This document shows positions 14,304 through 24,169 of a stretch of 31,091 bases of DNA, in pieces. A model generated the notes under the pieces. The model had not been told where the DNA came from. It did not search any database and worked only from the letters and a program-made list of their open reading frames with translations. The stretch comes from a virus. Position numbers and translations under genes: made by a program. The DNA is taken from the IMG/VR virus record IMGVR_UViG_3300020451_002172, positions 1 to 31,091 of that record; one strand, given 5' to 3'. Within the stretch, counting starts at the first letter, position 1. Each line of letters begins with the position of its first letter.

Positions 14304-17300
14304 GTGGAAGAGGAAGGTAAGGATCTAACTATTATTGGAAAACCAACCGTCCAGAATGAGGATGCAAAGTTTTACAAAGACGTTTATGTTTTTGGTAAAT
14401 TATATTATGATTTTGATGGGGACGATAATCAATTTGGGGATCTTAATGTATTAGGTAATGCTATCTTCAATGGCATTAGTACGTTTAAAGGTGCAGTAAA
14501 TTTTGATAACGAATTAAAAGAATTACAAGTAGGAATATTAACTGTTACTGATACTTTTAGAGTTGGTGGTGCAGATGGAAATCCAGAAGGTGCGAGTTTA
14601 ATAATAAAAGAGAGTGATGGTAGATTAGGCTTAGGAACTTTAGATCCAACAAGAAGATTGGATGTTGTTGGCGACATGAGATTGAGTGCCAACTTATATG
14701 ACTCAACTAATAATCCTGGTGTTTTAGGAGCATTTTTAACAAAAGATTCTCAAGGTATAAAATGGGTAGAATTTGAACCTTCATTCAGTGAAGGTATCTT
14801 TGTTTATAATGAAGAAACTCTTGTAGGTACTTCATCATTCCGTGGTATAAACTTGATTACCAGTGGTGGTGGATCTCTAAAAGAATTAGTAGAAGGTTCT
14901 GTAAACCCAAATAATGTAAATATCGCAGATATTGCGATTAGAACTTTTTGGGAAAAGAGACCTGCGGGACTTGTAACTAACTCATATATTGGTATTGGTC
15001 TTACACTTCCACAAAATCATCTTCATGTTAAAGGTACTTCAAGATTCCAAGGAGATATAATTGTATTAGGTATTTCCAGTTTCTTCCAGAGGTCGGAATT
15101 TACTCAAGGATTTAATGCAACAGGTGCGGGTTCTACAATAGATGCTCCATTAAAAGTAACTGGAATAACTTCAATACTTGATGATTTTACAGTTGGGGGA
15201 AATGGTCAAGGATTATTTGAAAATTCATTAACAGTTGAACGTGCTACTCAACTTGATGATACTTTATTTGTAGGAGCTGCATCTACCTTTATTGGAAATG
15301 TAATAGTTTCAGGTATATCTACATTTGAACAAAATATTGTTGTTGGTAAAGGTGCATCAATTACCGAAAATATACAAGTTGGAACTTCAGCAACTATATT
15401 TGGAACATTTGAAGTTGGTGCTGCTGGAACTTTCAAAGATAAGTTAACAGTAGAAGATGACGTAAAGTTTGAAAAATTACTTGATGTTGCAGGTGCAACT
15501 ACTCTTTCAAATACTTTAACAGTTGCGAACAATACAACTCTTCAAAACCAATTGAATGTTATTAATGATGTTGATTTTGATTCTGCATTAAATGTAGATG
15601 GAGATTCAACTCTTGAAGGAACATTAAAAGTAGGTCCTAACGGAACAGTAATTACAACAACTGGTATAGGATCGGTTGGTTTTGGAACTAATCAACCATC
15701 AAGAGATATTGAAATAAACAATAAAGATGTTTTCTTTAATCAAGGTGCAGTATATGATTCTGATAATAATGTAGGATTTAATTCGACTACAACCTCTGAA
15801 GATGTAAGAGTTCCTAAATCAGTTTTTGCTTCAGTAGGTGTTGGTACAACTGGATTAATAGCACCTAGATTTTTTGATGCTGCTGCATTACTCAGACAAA
15901 ATGCTGATTTCATTGCTGCAGAATCAGTCGGATTTATTACAAGCACTGATTATCTAAATCCTAGTTTCTCTTTAACAACATCTAATTACAGAAATTGTAG
16001 AGATGATATTAAATCAATTTTATATTCTGTTGCAAATGATATAACAAGAGGAGGAAACTCACAAAGTGTTGGTGCTGGATTATCATATTATAATGGAAAT
16101 ACTTTATTGCATATTACTGGTACAGATGACAGTGGTTATTCTATTAAAGATGCAACTGTAACAGCAGTTGATTATGCTTCTAAGGTTGCAAAATATGTTA
16201 TCAATAATTCTCCATATCCAAGATCATATCAGATAGATGCAATTGATAGTGATTATGCTGCATCTTCAAGATTGATTGAAGTTAATAAAGATTTTATTGC
16301 TACAGAGACAGTAGATAGAATATTAGCAACATACCCATCCCATAATATTACTGGTGGATCTCAAGCTTGTGTTGATGATGTTAAACAAGTATTAGATTCT
16401 GTAATGTATAATCTATCATTTAGTGGTAATGATAGAGTTTATGATGCTACCAAATATTATGTTGATGGAAGATTTGTAGCAGGAGAAGAGGCAGAAGTAT
16501 TATATGGTTATACTCAAATGCTTGCGATTGTAAATGATGTTATAAGAAATAATACAGTAGCAAAAGTATCCAGCACATTAAATACATTTACTCAAATAAC
16601 TATAGGATCTGCTGCATCCCGTGTAGCTCAAGTTGCTTCAGTAACATCGTTAGTTGGAATCGTAACTGTTGGAGTTGGTCTTACAAGATTACCAGACACT
16701 AGAACAGATTCATATTCATTATTCTCTGCACAAGTAATTGATCAAGCAGTACTACCAGACTCTGCCAGAAATAGTAATCATGATCCAGAAGGATGTGCAA
16801 ATGTATATTCTGCAATTAATACTCTTGTTGGTATTACCAGTACAATTGTTGGATTAGGTACTACGGGTGCACCAACAATAACTTATCCAGATAGTAAAGT
16901 AGTTTGGGCACCAAGAGGTGGAGATTCTAAAAATATAATTTATGTCTCCAAGTTTGGAAATGATGCTAACAGTGGTAGAACAGAAGGAGATGCAAAGTTA
17001 ACTATCGGTGGTGCAGCTGCTGTTGCACAACCAGGCGACACAATATATGTAAGATCTGGTGTATATTCAGAAAATAACCCAGTCGGTTTGAGAACAGATG
17101 TTAGTATAACTGGACAGGATCTTCGTTTAGTTACAATATATCCACAGAATGATGATGATATTTTCTATGTTAGAAGAGGATGTCTTGTTGAAAACTTAAA
17201 CTTTGCTTACAGTCAAGATCCATTAGATAACTTAGCACCAATAACAATCAGAGGTGGTTGTGTAGCATTCCCTCCTCCTGCAGGAGTTGGTAGTGCAAGA

Positions 17301-18512
17301 TCAGGATGTTTAGATATTGGTCCTGCTAATGAAGGTCCTAGTGGTAGATGGAGATCTCCTTACATTAGAAACTGTACAAACTTTATTACTGATAGTATTG
17401 GTATGAAGATTGATGGAAATCATGTAGGTTCAGCATTTACTGGGGCAGTAAATCCAGGACAAGATTTAAAGTCTATGGTTTGCGATTCATTTACACAATA
17501 TAATGAAAATGGTATTGGAGTTTCTATTACCAATAATGCTTATGCACAGTTAGTTTCTATATTCACTATTAATAGTGATATTGCTATATTCTGTAATACT
17601 GGTGGATCTTGTGATCTAACAAACTCAAACTCCTCCTTTGGTAACTTTGGATTAGTTGCTGATGGTGTTGGTAGAATTGACTTTACGGGTATAACAACAG
17701 TAGCAACAGTTGGTGGTGATTCTGATGTAACAACTTTAACAGGAGTTGCAGATACTATAGGTAATTATAGAAGACCTTATAACGGACAAGCATTATACTT
17801 TAAGATTAATCTTGATGATTATGATGACACAACTGCTACAGGAATTATAACTGCACCGTTGCGTTCTTTAAGAAAAATTGATATACTGAATGGTGGTAGT
17901 GGATACAGTCAAGCAGCACCTCCTGCAGTTACAATTTCATCACCAGGTGGTCCTGAAGGAATTTCTGCTGAAGCTAGTGTAAATGTTAGTACTGCTGGAA
18001 CTATTACTTCAATTGATGTTACTAACGAAGGCAGAAACTACTTACCTAATGAAGAATTAGTAATTTCAATCGGTGGTGGTGGAGGAGGAATAGCAACTGC
18101 TGTAACTGAACCAATATACTTTACTGTTAGCGAAGCAACTGAACCTACACCAACTGTTGGTATTACGACAGTAACTCTTGATCAGTTTATACCTTATAGT
18201 ATTGGAGTTGGTGTAACTGCTGAAATGTTTAGAATTAGTAGAATATTAACCAGCTCACACTCCTTTGAATATGTCGGTACAGGTGTAAACATAAATAGAG
18301 CGAACCCCTTTCAGGGTGGAGTTCCTATTCCTGAAAACGAGGTCGTTGCTACTAATGGTGCTCAAATACCATTTACAAGTACCGACCAAGCTGGTAACTT
18401 CAAAATAGGTGAAGGTATCACAATTGATCAAACAACTTCAACGATTAGAGGTAGAGATTTCAGTCGGGCAATCCAAGCAGAAGTTACTCCCCTCATTTTA
18501 GCACTCAGATAA
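14304..18512 (+). CDS. Large virion structural / tail-fibre-like protein with beta-helix
   Basis: 1402 residues; GTG start directly after the upstream TAA, with AGGAGG (14288-14293) 10 bases before it. Order of parts: beta-rich N-terminus with repeated 'GISTF'-type strands; three copies of the fibre repeat 'GIGT..P...L.V.G' (near 109, 229 and 457); two tandem helical modules at about 527-650 and 655-755, each with N-x-D/K-F-I-A-x-E followed by C-x-D-D-(I/V)-K; a pectate-lyase-like beta-helix from about 875 ('IIYVSKFGNDANSGRTEGDA', 'PGDTIYVRSGVYSENNPVGL') to about 1130; and a C-terminal module (about 1317-1402). No enzymatic residues are evident. Probably a baseplate-associated fibre or adhesin; a T4 equivalent is not clear. 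Confidence 0.75.
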   Translation: MEEEGKDLTIIGKPTVQNEDAKFYKDVYVFGKLYYDFDGDDNQFGDLNVLGNAIFNGISTFKGAVNFDNELKELQVGILTVTDTFRVGGADGNPEGASLIIKESDGRLGLGTLDPTRRLDVVGDMRLSANLYDSTNNPGVLGAFLTKDSQGIKWVEFEPSFSEGIFVYNEETLVGTSSFRGINLITSGGGSLKELVEGSVNPNNVNIADIAIRTFWEKRPAGLVTNSYIGIGLTLPQNHLHVKGTSRFQGDIIVLGISSFFQRSEFTQGFNATGAGSTIDAPLKVTGITSILDDFTVGGNGQGLFENSLTVERATQLDDTLFVGAASTFIGNVIVSGISTFEQNIVVGKGASITENIQVGTSATIFGTFEVGAAGTFKDKLTVEDDVKFEKLLDVAGATTLSNTLTVANNTTLQNQLNVINDVDFDSALNVDGDSTLEGTLKVGPNGTVITTTGIGSVGFGTNQPSRDIEINNKDVFFNQGAVYDSDNNVGFNSTTTSEDVRVPKSVFASVGVGTTGLIAPRFFDAAALLRQNADFIAAESVGFITSTDYLNPSFSLTTSNYRNCRDDIKSILYSVANDITRGGNSQSVGAGLSYYNGNTLLHITGTDDSGYSIKDATVTAVDYASKVAKYVINNSPYPRSYQIDAIDSDYAASSRLIEVNKDFIATETVDRILATYPSHNITGGSQACVDDVKQVLDSVMYNLSFSGNDRVYDATKYYVDGRFVAGEEAEVLYGYTQMLAIVNDVIRNNTVAKVSSTLNTFTQITIGSAASRVAQVASVTSLVGIVTVGVGLTRLPDTRTDSYSLFSAQVIDQAVLPDSARNSNHDPEGCANVYSAINTLVGITSTIVGLGTTGAPTITYPDSKVVWAPRGGDSKNIIYVSKFGNDANSGRTEGDAKLTIGGAAAVAQPGDTIYVRSGVYSENNPVGLRTDVSITGQDLRLVTIYPQNDDDIFYVRRGCLVENLNFAYSQDPLDNLAPITIRGGCVAFPPPAGVGSARSGCLDIGPANEGPSGRWRSPYIRNCTNFITDSIGMKIDGNHVGSAFTGAVNPGQDLKSMVCDSFTQYNENGIGVSITNNAYAQLVSIFTINSDIAIFCNTGGSCDLTNSNSSFGNFGLVADGVGRIDFTGITTVATVGGDSDVTTLTGVADTIGNYRRPYNGQALYFKINLDDYDDTTATGIITAPLRSLRKIDILNGGSGYSQAAPPAVTISSPGGPEGISAEASVNVSTAGTITSIDVTNEGRNYLPNEELVISIGGGGGGIATAVTEPIYFTVSEATEPTPTVGITTVTLDQFIPYSIGVGVTAEMFRISRILTSSHSFEYVGTGVNINRANPFQGGVPIPENEVVATNGAQIPFTSTDQAGNFKIGEGITIDQTTSTIRGRDFSRAIQAEVTPLILALR

Positions 18513-18516
18513 TAAT

Positions 18517-20427
18517 ATGGCAGTCGCACCAGTCAATAAGTTTTTAACAGTTGCAGTTCCTGTAGCACCAGGTCCGCAGAAACTCTATGAGGTTCCTACG
18601 GGAGTATCCTCAATTCTTCTGTTTGCTCAAGTATCAAATGTTGGTATTGGAGCATCTTATCCTGCAGTAACATTCTGGCATAGAAGAACTTCAAGAAGTA
18701 CAGGTAATTTTAGAGATACTCGTGTTATAAGAGATATACAAGTTCCACCAAATGATGCAGTTGTTCTTATTGATGGTCGTTTGGTATTGGAGAAGGATGC
18801 AATAAAAGTAGATGAAATATATGTTGATGCAAAACAAAGTGGTATAGTATCAGTTACAGGTGCGGTATATGATGAACCAAGTGGTATCGTAACAGTTACA
18901 ACTTTAACACCACATAATTTTGGTGTCGGACAAGAAATAACTTTAGCTGGATTAGAATTTAAATGTCCTAGTGGTACAGGTATTACCACTAACTTCTTCC
19001 CAGATCCACAACAATCATATGTTGTTGATACGATTGTTAATGAGGTAGGTATATCAAAAACATTCTCTGCTAATATTGGTGGTGCTATTGGATATCCACA
19101 TACTTACGTTGGTAATTCTGTTCATACATTTGTTAGTGCAGCAACCAGCTCAATAATAGCTGGTGGTGCATATAATCATAAGTTTGTACGTGCAACAGAT
19201 GGTGCAGTTATTCAGGGTGGCGACTATAACCACACATTTGTAAGTGCAAAAACAGGAGCAGTAAAAGTTACGGGAGCTGGTAATGTTACTCCTACAGATG
19301 CTACTTATGATGGAGCAACTGGATTATTAGTAATTACAGCAAACTCCCATGGATTAACTGATTCAAATACAGTCGGAATTATTACTGATGGTATTACTTT
19401 TAAATGTACAATGGATGGAAATGCAACAGATCATGCATATCCAAGAAGAAGTGATCCAAATTATAATGCTTTTAATTTAGGAATTACAACATTTACAACT
19501 AATACATTCACTGTAAACGTAGGAATATCAAGTATTGTTAATTATAATGTTTCAAACGCATCTTATGCACCAACAACAGGACAATTAACTCTTAATATTG
19601 GTACTCATAGTTTGAAGAGTGGAGTAACTACGACTGTACAAGGTGCAGAATATAGTCCTATTACAGGAATCATGACAGTTACTATTGCTAATCATGAGTA
19701 CTCTGCAGGAGAAAGAATAAAATTTGATACAGAGTCTCTAAGATTCAGTTGTACTACTGGTCCTGATATTAAAGCATACCCAAGAGTAAATGATTATGCA
19801 AATAATAAATGGTTGCCTATCTCAAATATAACTACTAACACTTTTGAAGTTCAAGTATTAGGACCTAATGGATATCCTTCTACAAGCACTGGTATTCATA
19901 CTTTTGTTAATGCTGTAGGAGATATGAAGAAAGGTGGAGAATCAATTAAAATTGCTACAAATTCTCTAACATTTACTTGTGACATGGATAATCATGCTTC
20001 AGAGCACTCTTATCCAAGAACAACAGATCCATATTATAATACTTCTATTCCTATTGTATCAACAACATCAGATAGTATAACAGTTAATGTTGGTATCTCA
20101 AGTCTTGTATATCACACACCAACAGATGCAACATATAATCCTGCAAATGGAGATTTAGTGGTAACTATTGGATCTCATAAATTAATGGTTGGAAAAAATG
20201 TTAAGATAGCAACTGGATCTATTGGATTTACTTGCGATAAAGATAACAATACAGTAACTAAATTCTATCCAAGAGAAAATAAAGATCCTGCATATAATAC
20301 TTCAGTTGCTGTAGGTGCTACGACTTTAAATACAGTAACACTTCAAATTGGTGCTCAGGCTGGTGGATTAGTTGCACCATTACAAATGGAATTTCTTGCA
20401 AGTATACTAGAGAACAGTACAACATAA
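18517..20427 (+). CDS. Tail structural protein with tandem Cys-containing beta repeats
   Basis: 636 residues. The first 110 residues form one beta-rich domain ('[20 protein letters not shown]', '[20 protein letters not shown]') that looks like a virion-attachment or capping domain. The rest is a set of about five diverged repeats of 70-100 residues: a 'TG.L.VTI..H.L..G..V' strand pair, then F-x-C, then 'YPR..DP.YN' and '[10 protein letters not shown]'. Examples begin near residues 120, 259, 345, 470 and 530. Each unit keeps one cysteine in F-(K/S/T)-C. No known family is recognised; an immunoglobulin-like or fibre-shaft arrangement is likely. It starts four bases after the preceding stop and ends one base before the next gene, so it belongs to the same late operon. 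Confidence 0.72.
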   Translation: MAVAPVNKFLTVAVPVAPGPQKLYEVPTGVSSILLFAQVSNVGIGASYPAVTFWHRRTSRSTGNFRDTRVIRDIQVPPNDAVVLIDGRLVLEKDAIKVDEIYVDAKQSGIVSVTGAVYDEPSGIVTVTTLTPHNFGVGQEITLAGLEFKCPSGTGITTNFFPDPQQSYVVDTIVNEVGISKTFSANIGGAIGYPHTYVGNSVHTFVSAATSSIIAGGAYNHKFVRATDGAVIQGGDYNHTFVSAKTGAVKVTGAGNVTPTDATYDGATGLLVITANSHGLTDSNTVGIITDGITFKCTMDGNATDHAYPRRSDPNYNAFNLGITTFTTNTFTVNVGISSIVNYNVSNASYAPTTGQLTLNIGTHSLKSGVTTTVQGAEYSPITGIMTVTIANHEYSAGERIKFDTESLRFSCTTGPDIKAYPRVNDYANNKWLPISNITTNTFEVQVLGPNGYPSTSTGIHTFVNAVGDMKKGGESIKIATNSLTFTCDMDNHASEHSYPRTTDPYYNTSIPIVSTTSDSITVNVGISSLVYHTPTDATYNPANGDLVVTIGSHKLMVGKNVKIATGSIGFTCDKDNNTVTKFYPRENKDPAYNTSVAVGATTLNTVTLQIGAQAGGLVAPLQMEFLASILENSTT

Positions 20428-20428
20428 T

Positions 20429-23068
20429 ATGGCGAATAAGGAGAGATTTTTAAGTGGCAGAAGGAAACTTGCACCATTAACTGGTTTAGGTACAGATCGT
20501 CATGTTTATTTGTCTCCTGAAGAAACAGAACCTAATTTAGGTTTTGTTGGAGAAAAAACACTTCCTATAAGAGATGAATATTATCAGTTAGTTACTATTG
20601 AAAATGGTGGGCAATATGATCGTTATTGGCAGGTTGCTCCTTCAGGTATATTAACTACTGGTCTAACTATTTTTGATGAAGGTGGAATAGTTGGTACTGG
20701 TAATAGTATTAGTAAACTTGATTTTGTTGGTAATATTGTAAATGTAACTGCAAATAATTTTGGATCAATATCTACAATTACTATATCTCCACCAGGTAGT
20801 GCGAGTCAAATTATATTCAATGATGATGGTAGTTTTGCAGGAAGTCCATATCTTTTAGTTAATAACTCAGGAATAGTAACTGCAACAGATGTTTTTCAAA
20901 TTGGTGTTGGTGGAACAATATTATCTTCTAAGACTAATGGTAATATTGGTATCGGAAGTGTTATACCAAAGTATGATTTAGATATTGTAGGAAATGTAAA
21001 AATTAGTGGAACTATCGTTGATGCTGCAGACGGGACAGGAAGTACGGGAGAACTTCTAGTCAAAACTGCTGCAGGTGGAATGCAATGGCAGACTGCAAAC
21101 GCAGTTACCTCTGGTGCAGGTGGAACAATATCTCAAATTCAATATCATAGTGCATCAGGAACTGTTGGTGGTGCTGATGTTTTTTGGTATGATTATACAA
21201 ATGATAGAATAGGAATAGGAACTCAGTTTCCAGAAGTTATATTTGAAGTTGTTGGTAGTTCAAAGTTCTCTGAAACTACTGAAACAAAAAATTTAGTAGT
21301 AACAGGTGTATCAAGTTTTGTAGGAGTATCAACTTTTAGTGATCAAATTGTAATTGGTGCTGCAGTCTCTACTTCAGATTTGACTGTGGATGGTGGATCA
21401 TTTGTTTCAGGAATGTCTACTGCATCTATCTTTGATGGTAAAGTAAGTAAGAAAGCAATAACAGAACAAGTATTAACTACAAGTGCAGATGGTCAAAATG
21501 ATTTACTATTATTATATGATGCAGGTAATGATAATGTTAGAAAGATATCTATTGAAGATGCTACTTTCCAAGGTCTTCAGGGTATTCAGGGACAACAAGG
21601 AACTCAAGGTTTACAAGGAACTCAAGCTGCACAAGGAATTACAGGATCTCAAGGTATAAGAGGTGCACAGGGAATACAGGGATTACAAGGTATAGGTGCT
21701 GCAGGTGTTCAGGGTGTTCAGGGTATCCAAGGTATTCAGGGTGTTCAGGGTGTTCAAGGAACGCAAGGTAGACAGGGTAATCAAGGTAGACAGGGTAGAC
21801 AAGGTACTCAAGGAACAACTGGAAACCAAGGTATACAAGGTATCTCTGGAGCACAAGGTAATCAAGCATCTCAGGGTATCCAAGGTATTCAAGGAGAACA
21901 GGGTATCCAAGGTGCACAAGGAATACAAGGTAGACAGGGTTATCAAGGTATTCAAGGTGTTCAGGGTATTCAAGGTAATCAAGGTCTTCAGGGTATTCAA
22001 GGAACAACTGGTGCACAAGGTGACCAAGGTATTCAAGGTATTCAAGGAATTCAGGGTGTTGGTGCTCAAGGTGTTCAGGGTGTTCAGGGTGGAGAAGGTC
22101 CTCAAGGACAACAAGGTGTTCAAGGTAGACAAGGTATTCAAGGTTATCAGGGTATTCAAGGTGTTCAAGGTATTCAAGGAGAGCAGGGTATCCAAGGTAT
22201 TCAAGGTATTCAAGGTAATAATGGTGCTGATGGTGCTCAAGGTATTCAGGGTATACAGGGTATACAGGGTGGACAGGGAATACAGGGAGATAATGGTGTA
22301 GGTTCTCAAGGTATACAAGGTATACAAGGTCTTTTAGGTATTCAAGGACCAGATGGAACTCAAGGTGTTCAAGGTATTCAGGGTCTTCAGGGTATACAGG
22401 GTCGCCAAGGTGTTCAAGGAGATACTGGTGCAGGTAATCAAGGTATCCAAGGAATTACAGGATCTCAAGGTATTCAAGGATTACAGGGTAATCAGGGTAT
22501 TAGTGGTGTTGTTGGTGGACAGGGTATTCAAGGTATTCAGGGAGTACAAGGTATTCAGGGTACTGGTGCAGTTGGTGGTGTTGTCACAGGTAGTATTGTA
22601 TGGTATGCTGCGGATAAAGGTGGTGGAAATTATCCAACTCCTCCTTCTGGATTCTTATATTGTGATGGTTCTTCATATGGTAATGTAAGTAATTTCCCTG
22701 CATCTGGACAATATCAAGACTTATATAATGTTATTGGATTTCAATATGGTGGAAGTGGACAGAACTTTAATGTTCCCGATCTTCGTGGAGAATTTATTAG
22801 AGGATATGATGATAGTAAAGGTGTAGATAGTGGTAGAGCTTTTGCATCAAGTCAGCAACATCAATTCCAAACTCATACTCATGATATACCAATTCATGCT
22901 CTTGGAAATAGTGATTGGAGTGGTGGTGTTAATGATAGACCAGCTGCAGATGATTCTAGTTTCATCAGAAATGTTGAAGGTGGTACACCTAATGCTACAA
23001 ATGGTGGAAACAATGGTTCAGAGACCAGACCACGAAATATTAATTTCTTGCCTATTATAAAAACATAA
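20429..23068 (+). CDS. Collagen-like tail fibre with tail-collar domain
   Basis: 879 residues. N-terminus 1-110 is a beta domain; two 'GIG...P...L.VVG' fibre repeats lie near 172 and 260; residues 382-711 are collagen-like Gly-X-Y; residues about 715-879 form a phage tail-collar domain: '[20 protein letters not shown]', '[10 protein letters not shown]', '[20 protein letters not shown]', '[14 protein letters not shown]', then '[16 protein letters not shown]' and the end '[15 protein letters not shown]'. This is the fold of short tail fibre (gp12) and related receptor-binding tips; the HTH pair could bind iron, as paired histidines do in T4 fibre tips. A trimeric collagen shaft with a collar-type head is the natural reading. 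Last gene of the large plus-strand late operon. Confidence 0.88.
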   Translation: MANKERFLSGRRKLAPLTGLGTDRHVYLSPEETEPNLGFVGEKTLPIRDEYYQLVTIENGGQYDRYWQVAPSGILTTGLTIFDEGGIVGTGNSISKLDFVGNIVNVTANNFGSISTITISPPGSASQIIFNDDGSFAGSPYLLVNNSGIVTATDVFQIGVGGTILSSKTNGNIGIGSVIPKYDLDIVGNVKISGTIVDAADGTGSTGELLVKTAAGGMQWQTANAVTSGAGGTISQIQYHSASGTVGGADVFWYDYTNDRIGIGTQFPEVIFEVVGSSKFSETTETKNLVVTGVSSFVGVSTFSDQIVIGAAVSTSDLTVDGGSFVSGMSTASIFDGKVSKKAITEQVLTTSADGQNDLLLLYDAGNDNVRKISIEDATFQGLQGIQGQQGTQGLQGTQAAQGITGSQGIRGAQGIQGLQGIGAAGVQGVQGIQGIQGVQGVQGTQGRQGNQGRQGRQGTQGTTGNQGIQGISGAQGNQASQGIQGIQGEQGIQGAQGIQGRQGYQGIQGVQGIQGNQGLQGIQGTTGAQGDQGIQGIQGIQGVGAQGVQGVQGGEGPQGQQGVQGRQGIQGYQGIQGVQGIQGEQGIQGIQGIQGNNGADGAQGIQGIQGIQGGQGIQGDNGVGSQGIQGIQGLLGIQGPDGTQGVQGIQGLQGIQGRQGVQGDTGAGNQGIQGITGSQGIQGLQGNQGISGVVGGQGIQGIQGVQGIQGTGAVGGVVTGSIVWYAADKGGGNYPTPPSGFLYCDGSSYGNVSNFPASGQYQDLYNVIGFQYGGSGQNFNVPDLRGEFIRGYDDSKGVDSGRAFASSQQHQFQTHTHDIPIHALGNSDWSGGVNDRPAADDSSFIRNVEGGTPNATNGGNNGSETRPRNINFLPIIKT
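21572..22561 (+). repeat. Gly-X-Gln collagen-like repeat region (9-bp units)
   Basis: About 110 imperfect 9-bp units, mainly GGTATTCAA/GGTGTTCAG and variants, encode residues 382-711. X is mostly I, V, L, T, R or N; Y is nearly always Gln, with almost no Pro. Two units have Ala instead of Gly (AAQ, ASQ) and four five-residue breaks (GIGAA, GVGAQ, GVGSQ, GAGNQ) shift the register. Synonymous codons alternate, which lowers exact DNA repetition. The long reading frames on the other strand here are by-products of this repeat. Confidence 0.95.
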
Positions 23069-23071
23069 ATA
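23064..23071 (+). promoter_or_regulatory. Late promoter for the 180-residue gene
   Basis: CATAAATA, one base from T4 TATAAATA, overlapping the stop codon of the fibre gene and 38 bases before the ATG at 23110. It has the same sequence as the element at 24131. Confidence 0.6.
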
Positions 23072-23109
23072 GGTGTAATCAAACTTCTAGATAATTGTTA
23101 TAAAAGGAT

Positions 23110-23652
23110 ATGGCAACCGTAACCTGTAAAACTTATGATGGTGTAGAACGCACTATTACCGTAGATGCTGAAAACACTTGCCCACTGTATAGTTACGGTG
23201 AGACTAATAAAGAGTTTATTGGTGTATTAGAAAAAGCATCTGCACCAGATAATCCCACATATTATAATGCACCTGCATTTACTACTCCAGTAACACCACC
23301 TGAAGCAGAACTTAATAAAATTAGAGTATTTGATGAAGGTGCTCAAACTTGGAGTCAAATTGATGATCTCAGTGGAAATTATTATTCTGTTGATGCTGCA
23401 ACAATAGGATCAGTTGTAATTGTTACAAGTCCATGGGGACCTGTTCCTGCAGGAGTAACCACATTTACTCCACCTGTAATACTGCGTCAAACTGCATTAT
23501 CATGGGACACAGCAACTGGAGGTGCTGATGCGGGAATAGGACTTACCAATGCATGGAGTATTGTTTCTACTGCATCTACTCTAACCGCAGCACAAAAACT
23601 TGAAAATGTTGGACTTACAACTGCAGAATTAAGAACTCTTTTAGGGTTATAA
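23110..23652 (+). CDS. Unknown late protein, possible fibre accessory
   Basis: 180 residues. The first 60 form a beta-type start ('MATVTCKTYDGVERTITVDA'), the middle is rich in Pro, Thr and Ala, and the C-terminus 'LTAAQKLENVGLTTAELRTL' is a short helical unit common at the end of phage tail and fibre-associated proteins. It lies between two fibre genes and has its own late promoter, which favours a structural or fibre-assembly role. No named family recognised. AAGGA lies only one base before the ATG, so start selection is less certain than for its neighbours. Confidence 0.7.
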   Translation: MATVTCKTYDGVERTITVDAENTCPLYSYGETNKEFIGVLEKASAPDNPTYYNAPAFTTPVTPPEAELNKIRVFDEGAQTWSQIDDLSGNYYSVDAATIGSVVIVTSPWGPVPAGVTTFTPPVILRQTALSWDTATGGADAGIGLTNAWSIVSTASTLTAAQKLENVGLTTAELRTLLGL

Positions 23653-23658
23653 TTACTG

Positions 23659-23687
23659 TTGACATAATACTCCTAGTGCTATATACT
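23659..23687 (+). promoter_or_regulatory. Consensus sigma70-type promoter of the small two-gene cassette
   Basis: TTGACA (23659-23664), 17-base spacer, TATACT (23682-23687): a perfect -35 and a good -10. It lies seven bases after the stop of a late structural gene and 22 bases before the next ATG, and is the only strong early-type promoter in the structural half of the window. An AGTACT palindrome follows at 23691-23696. Confidence 0.8.
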
Positions 23688-23709
23688 GGTAGTACTTTAG
23701 AAAACATGG

Positions 23710-23910
23710 ATGAAAGATCCTAATGAATTCGTTGATCGTGTGATCATAGACCTTTGCGCTAAGACATTTTTGTTACTTGGTAGCGAGTCTGATGAAAAAT
23801 TAATACAATGCGACAATACGGATGAATTTTTGGGGGTATTGAAAGTCTGTAAAGAATACTTACCCACAGATAAAATTGAATATGCAGACCTATCGTTGAG
23901 TAATCAGTAA
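23710..23910 (+). CDS. Small acidic protein, first gene of early-type cassette, unknown
   Basis: 66 residues, acidic, with two cysteines ('IIDLCAKTFLLLGSESDEKL' and 'LKVCKEYLP'). The segment 'SDEKLIQCDNTDEFLGVLKV' suggests a helix-rich domain. No family recognised and no toxin-like basic or catalytic pattern. An overlapping ATG at 23706 opens a frame of only five codons, so 23710 is the start. Its promoter is early-type, so it should be expressed well before the surrounding structural genes. The next gene starts two bases after its stop region, pointing to joint translation. Confidence 0.65.
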   Translation: MKDPNEFVDRVIIDLCAKTFLLLGSESDEKLIQCDNTDEFLGVLKVCKEYLPTDKIEYADLSLSNQ

Positions 23911-23911
23911 A

Positions 23912-24085
23912 ATGGAAATCCTAACAACTCAAGAATTTGAAGAAAACCAAGATGAAATGATCGCCAGAGCTAAAGATGGTGAACTTATTGGAATTTTAGA
24001 TAGTGCTGGTAAAGCATCAGTATTAGTGAAACAAGCCGAAACCGAAGAAGAGTGGTTTGAAATGCAAACCCATTCAGACCTTTGA
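23912..24085 (+). CDS. Phd/YefM antitoxin-like small protein
   Basis: 57 residues: 'MEILTTQEFEENQDEMIARA', 'KDGELIGILDSAGKASVLVK', then 'QAETEEEWFEMQTHSDL'. This follows the Phd/YefM N-terminal (DNA-binding, dimerising) pattern: M-x-I-x-x-x-E-F-x-x-N, a helix ending in x-x-G-E, an 'I-x-D/R-x-G-K' turn and a 'A/S-V-L-V' strand. Phd antitoxins are usually 70-90 residues; here the C-terminal toxin-binding tail is short and no toxin gene of the RelE, Doc or PIN type is beside it. It may be an orphan that blocks a host toxin, or a small regulator of its own promoter. The resemblance is visible; the function is inference. Confidence 0.55.
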   Translation: MEILTTQEFEENQDEMIARAKDGELIGILDSAGKASVLVKQAETEEEWFEMQTHSDL

Positions 24086-24130
24086 TACTGGTTTTATACT
24101 ATATTATGAAAGTAGGGTAACTTCTACTAC

Positions 24131-24138
24131 CATAAATA
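24131..24138 (+). promoter_or_regulatory. Late promoter for the 1759-residue fibre gene
   Basis: CATAAATA, 31 bases before the ATG at 24170, matching the spacing of the gp54 and gp4 late promoters. No good Shine-Dalgarno sequence is seen in the leader. Confidence 0.65.
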
Positions 24139-24169
24139 AAACATAGAAATCTCATGGTCGTGAACGACA

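Noticed and set aside
18290-18297. CATAAATA as a late promoter for the 636-residue gene
   Set aside because: It is 220 bases upstream, inside the C-terminal coding part of the 1402-residue gene, and that gene run has no gaps needing a promoter.
21639-22327. Long open frames on both strands across the collagen-like region
   Set aside because: Low-complexity products (L/T/N/S or K/V/F repeats) that are direct by-products of the 9-bp repeat read in other frames.
21572-22561. Possible CRISPR array because of the many short repeats
   Set aside because: Units are 9 bp, in frame, without unique spacers, and encode Gly-X-Gln.
24082-24107. Second sigma70-type promoter (TTGATA with TATATT or TATTAT)
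   Set aside because: Spacing is 12-14 bases, too short; the CATAAATA at 24131 is a better promoter for the following gene.
24109-24130. Hairpin AGTAG/CTACT as a terminator of the small cassette
   Set aside because: Only five base pairs with no T-run; not enough to call.
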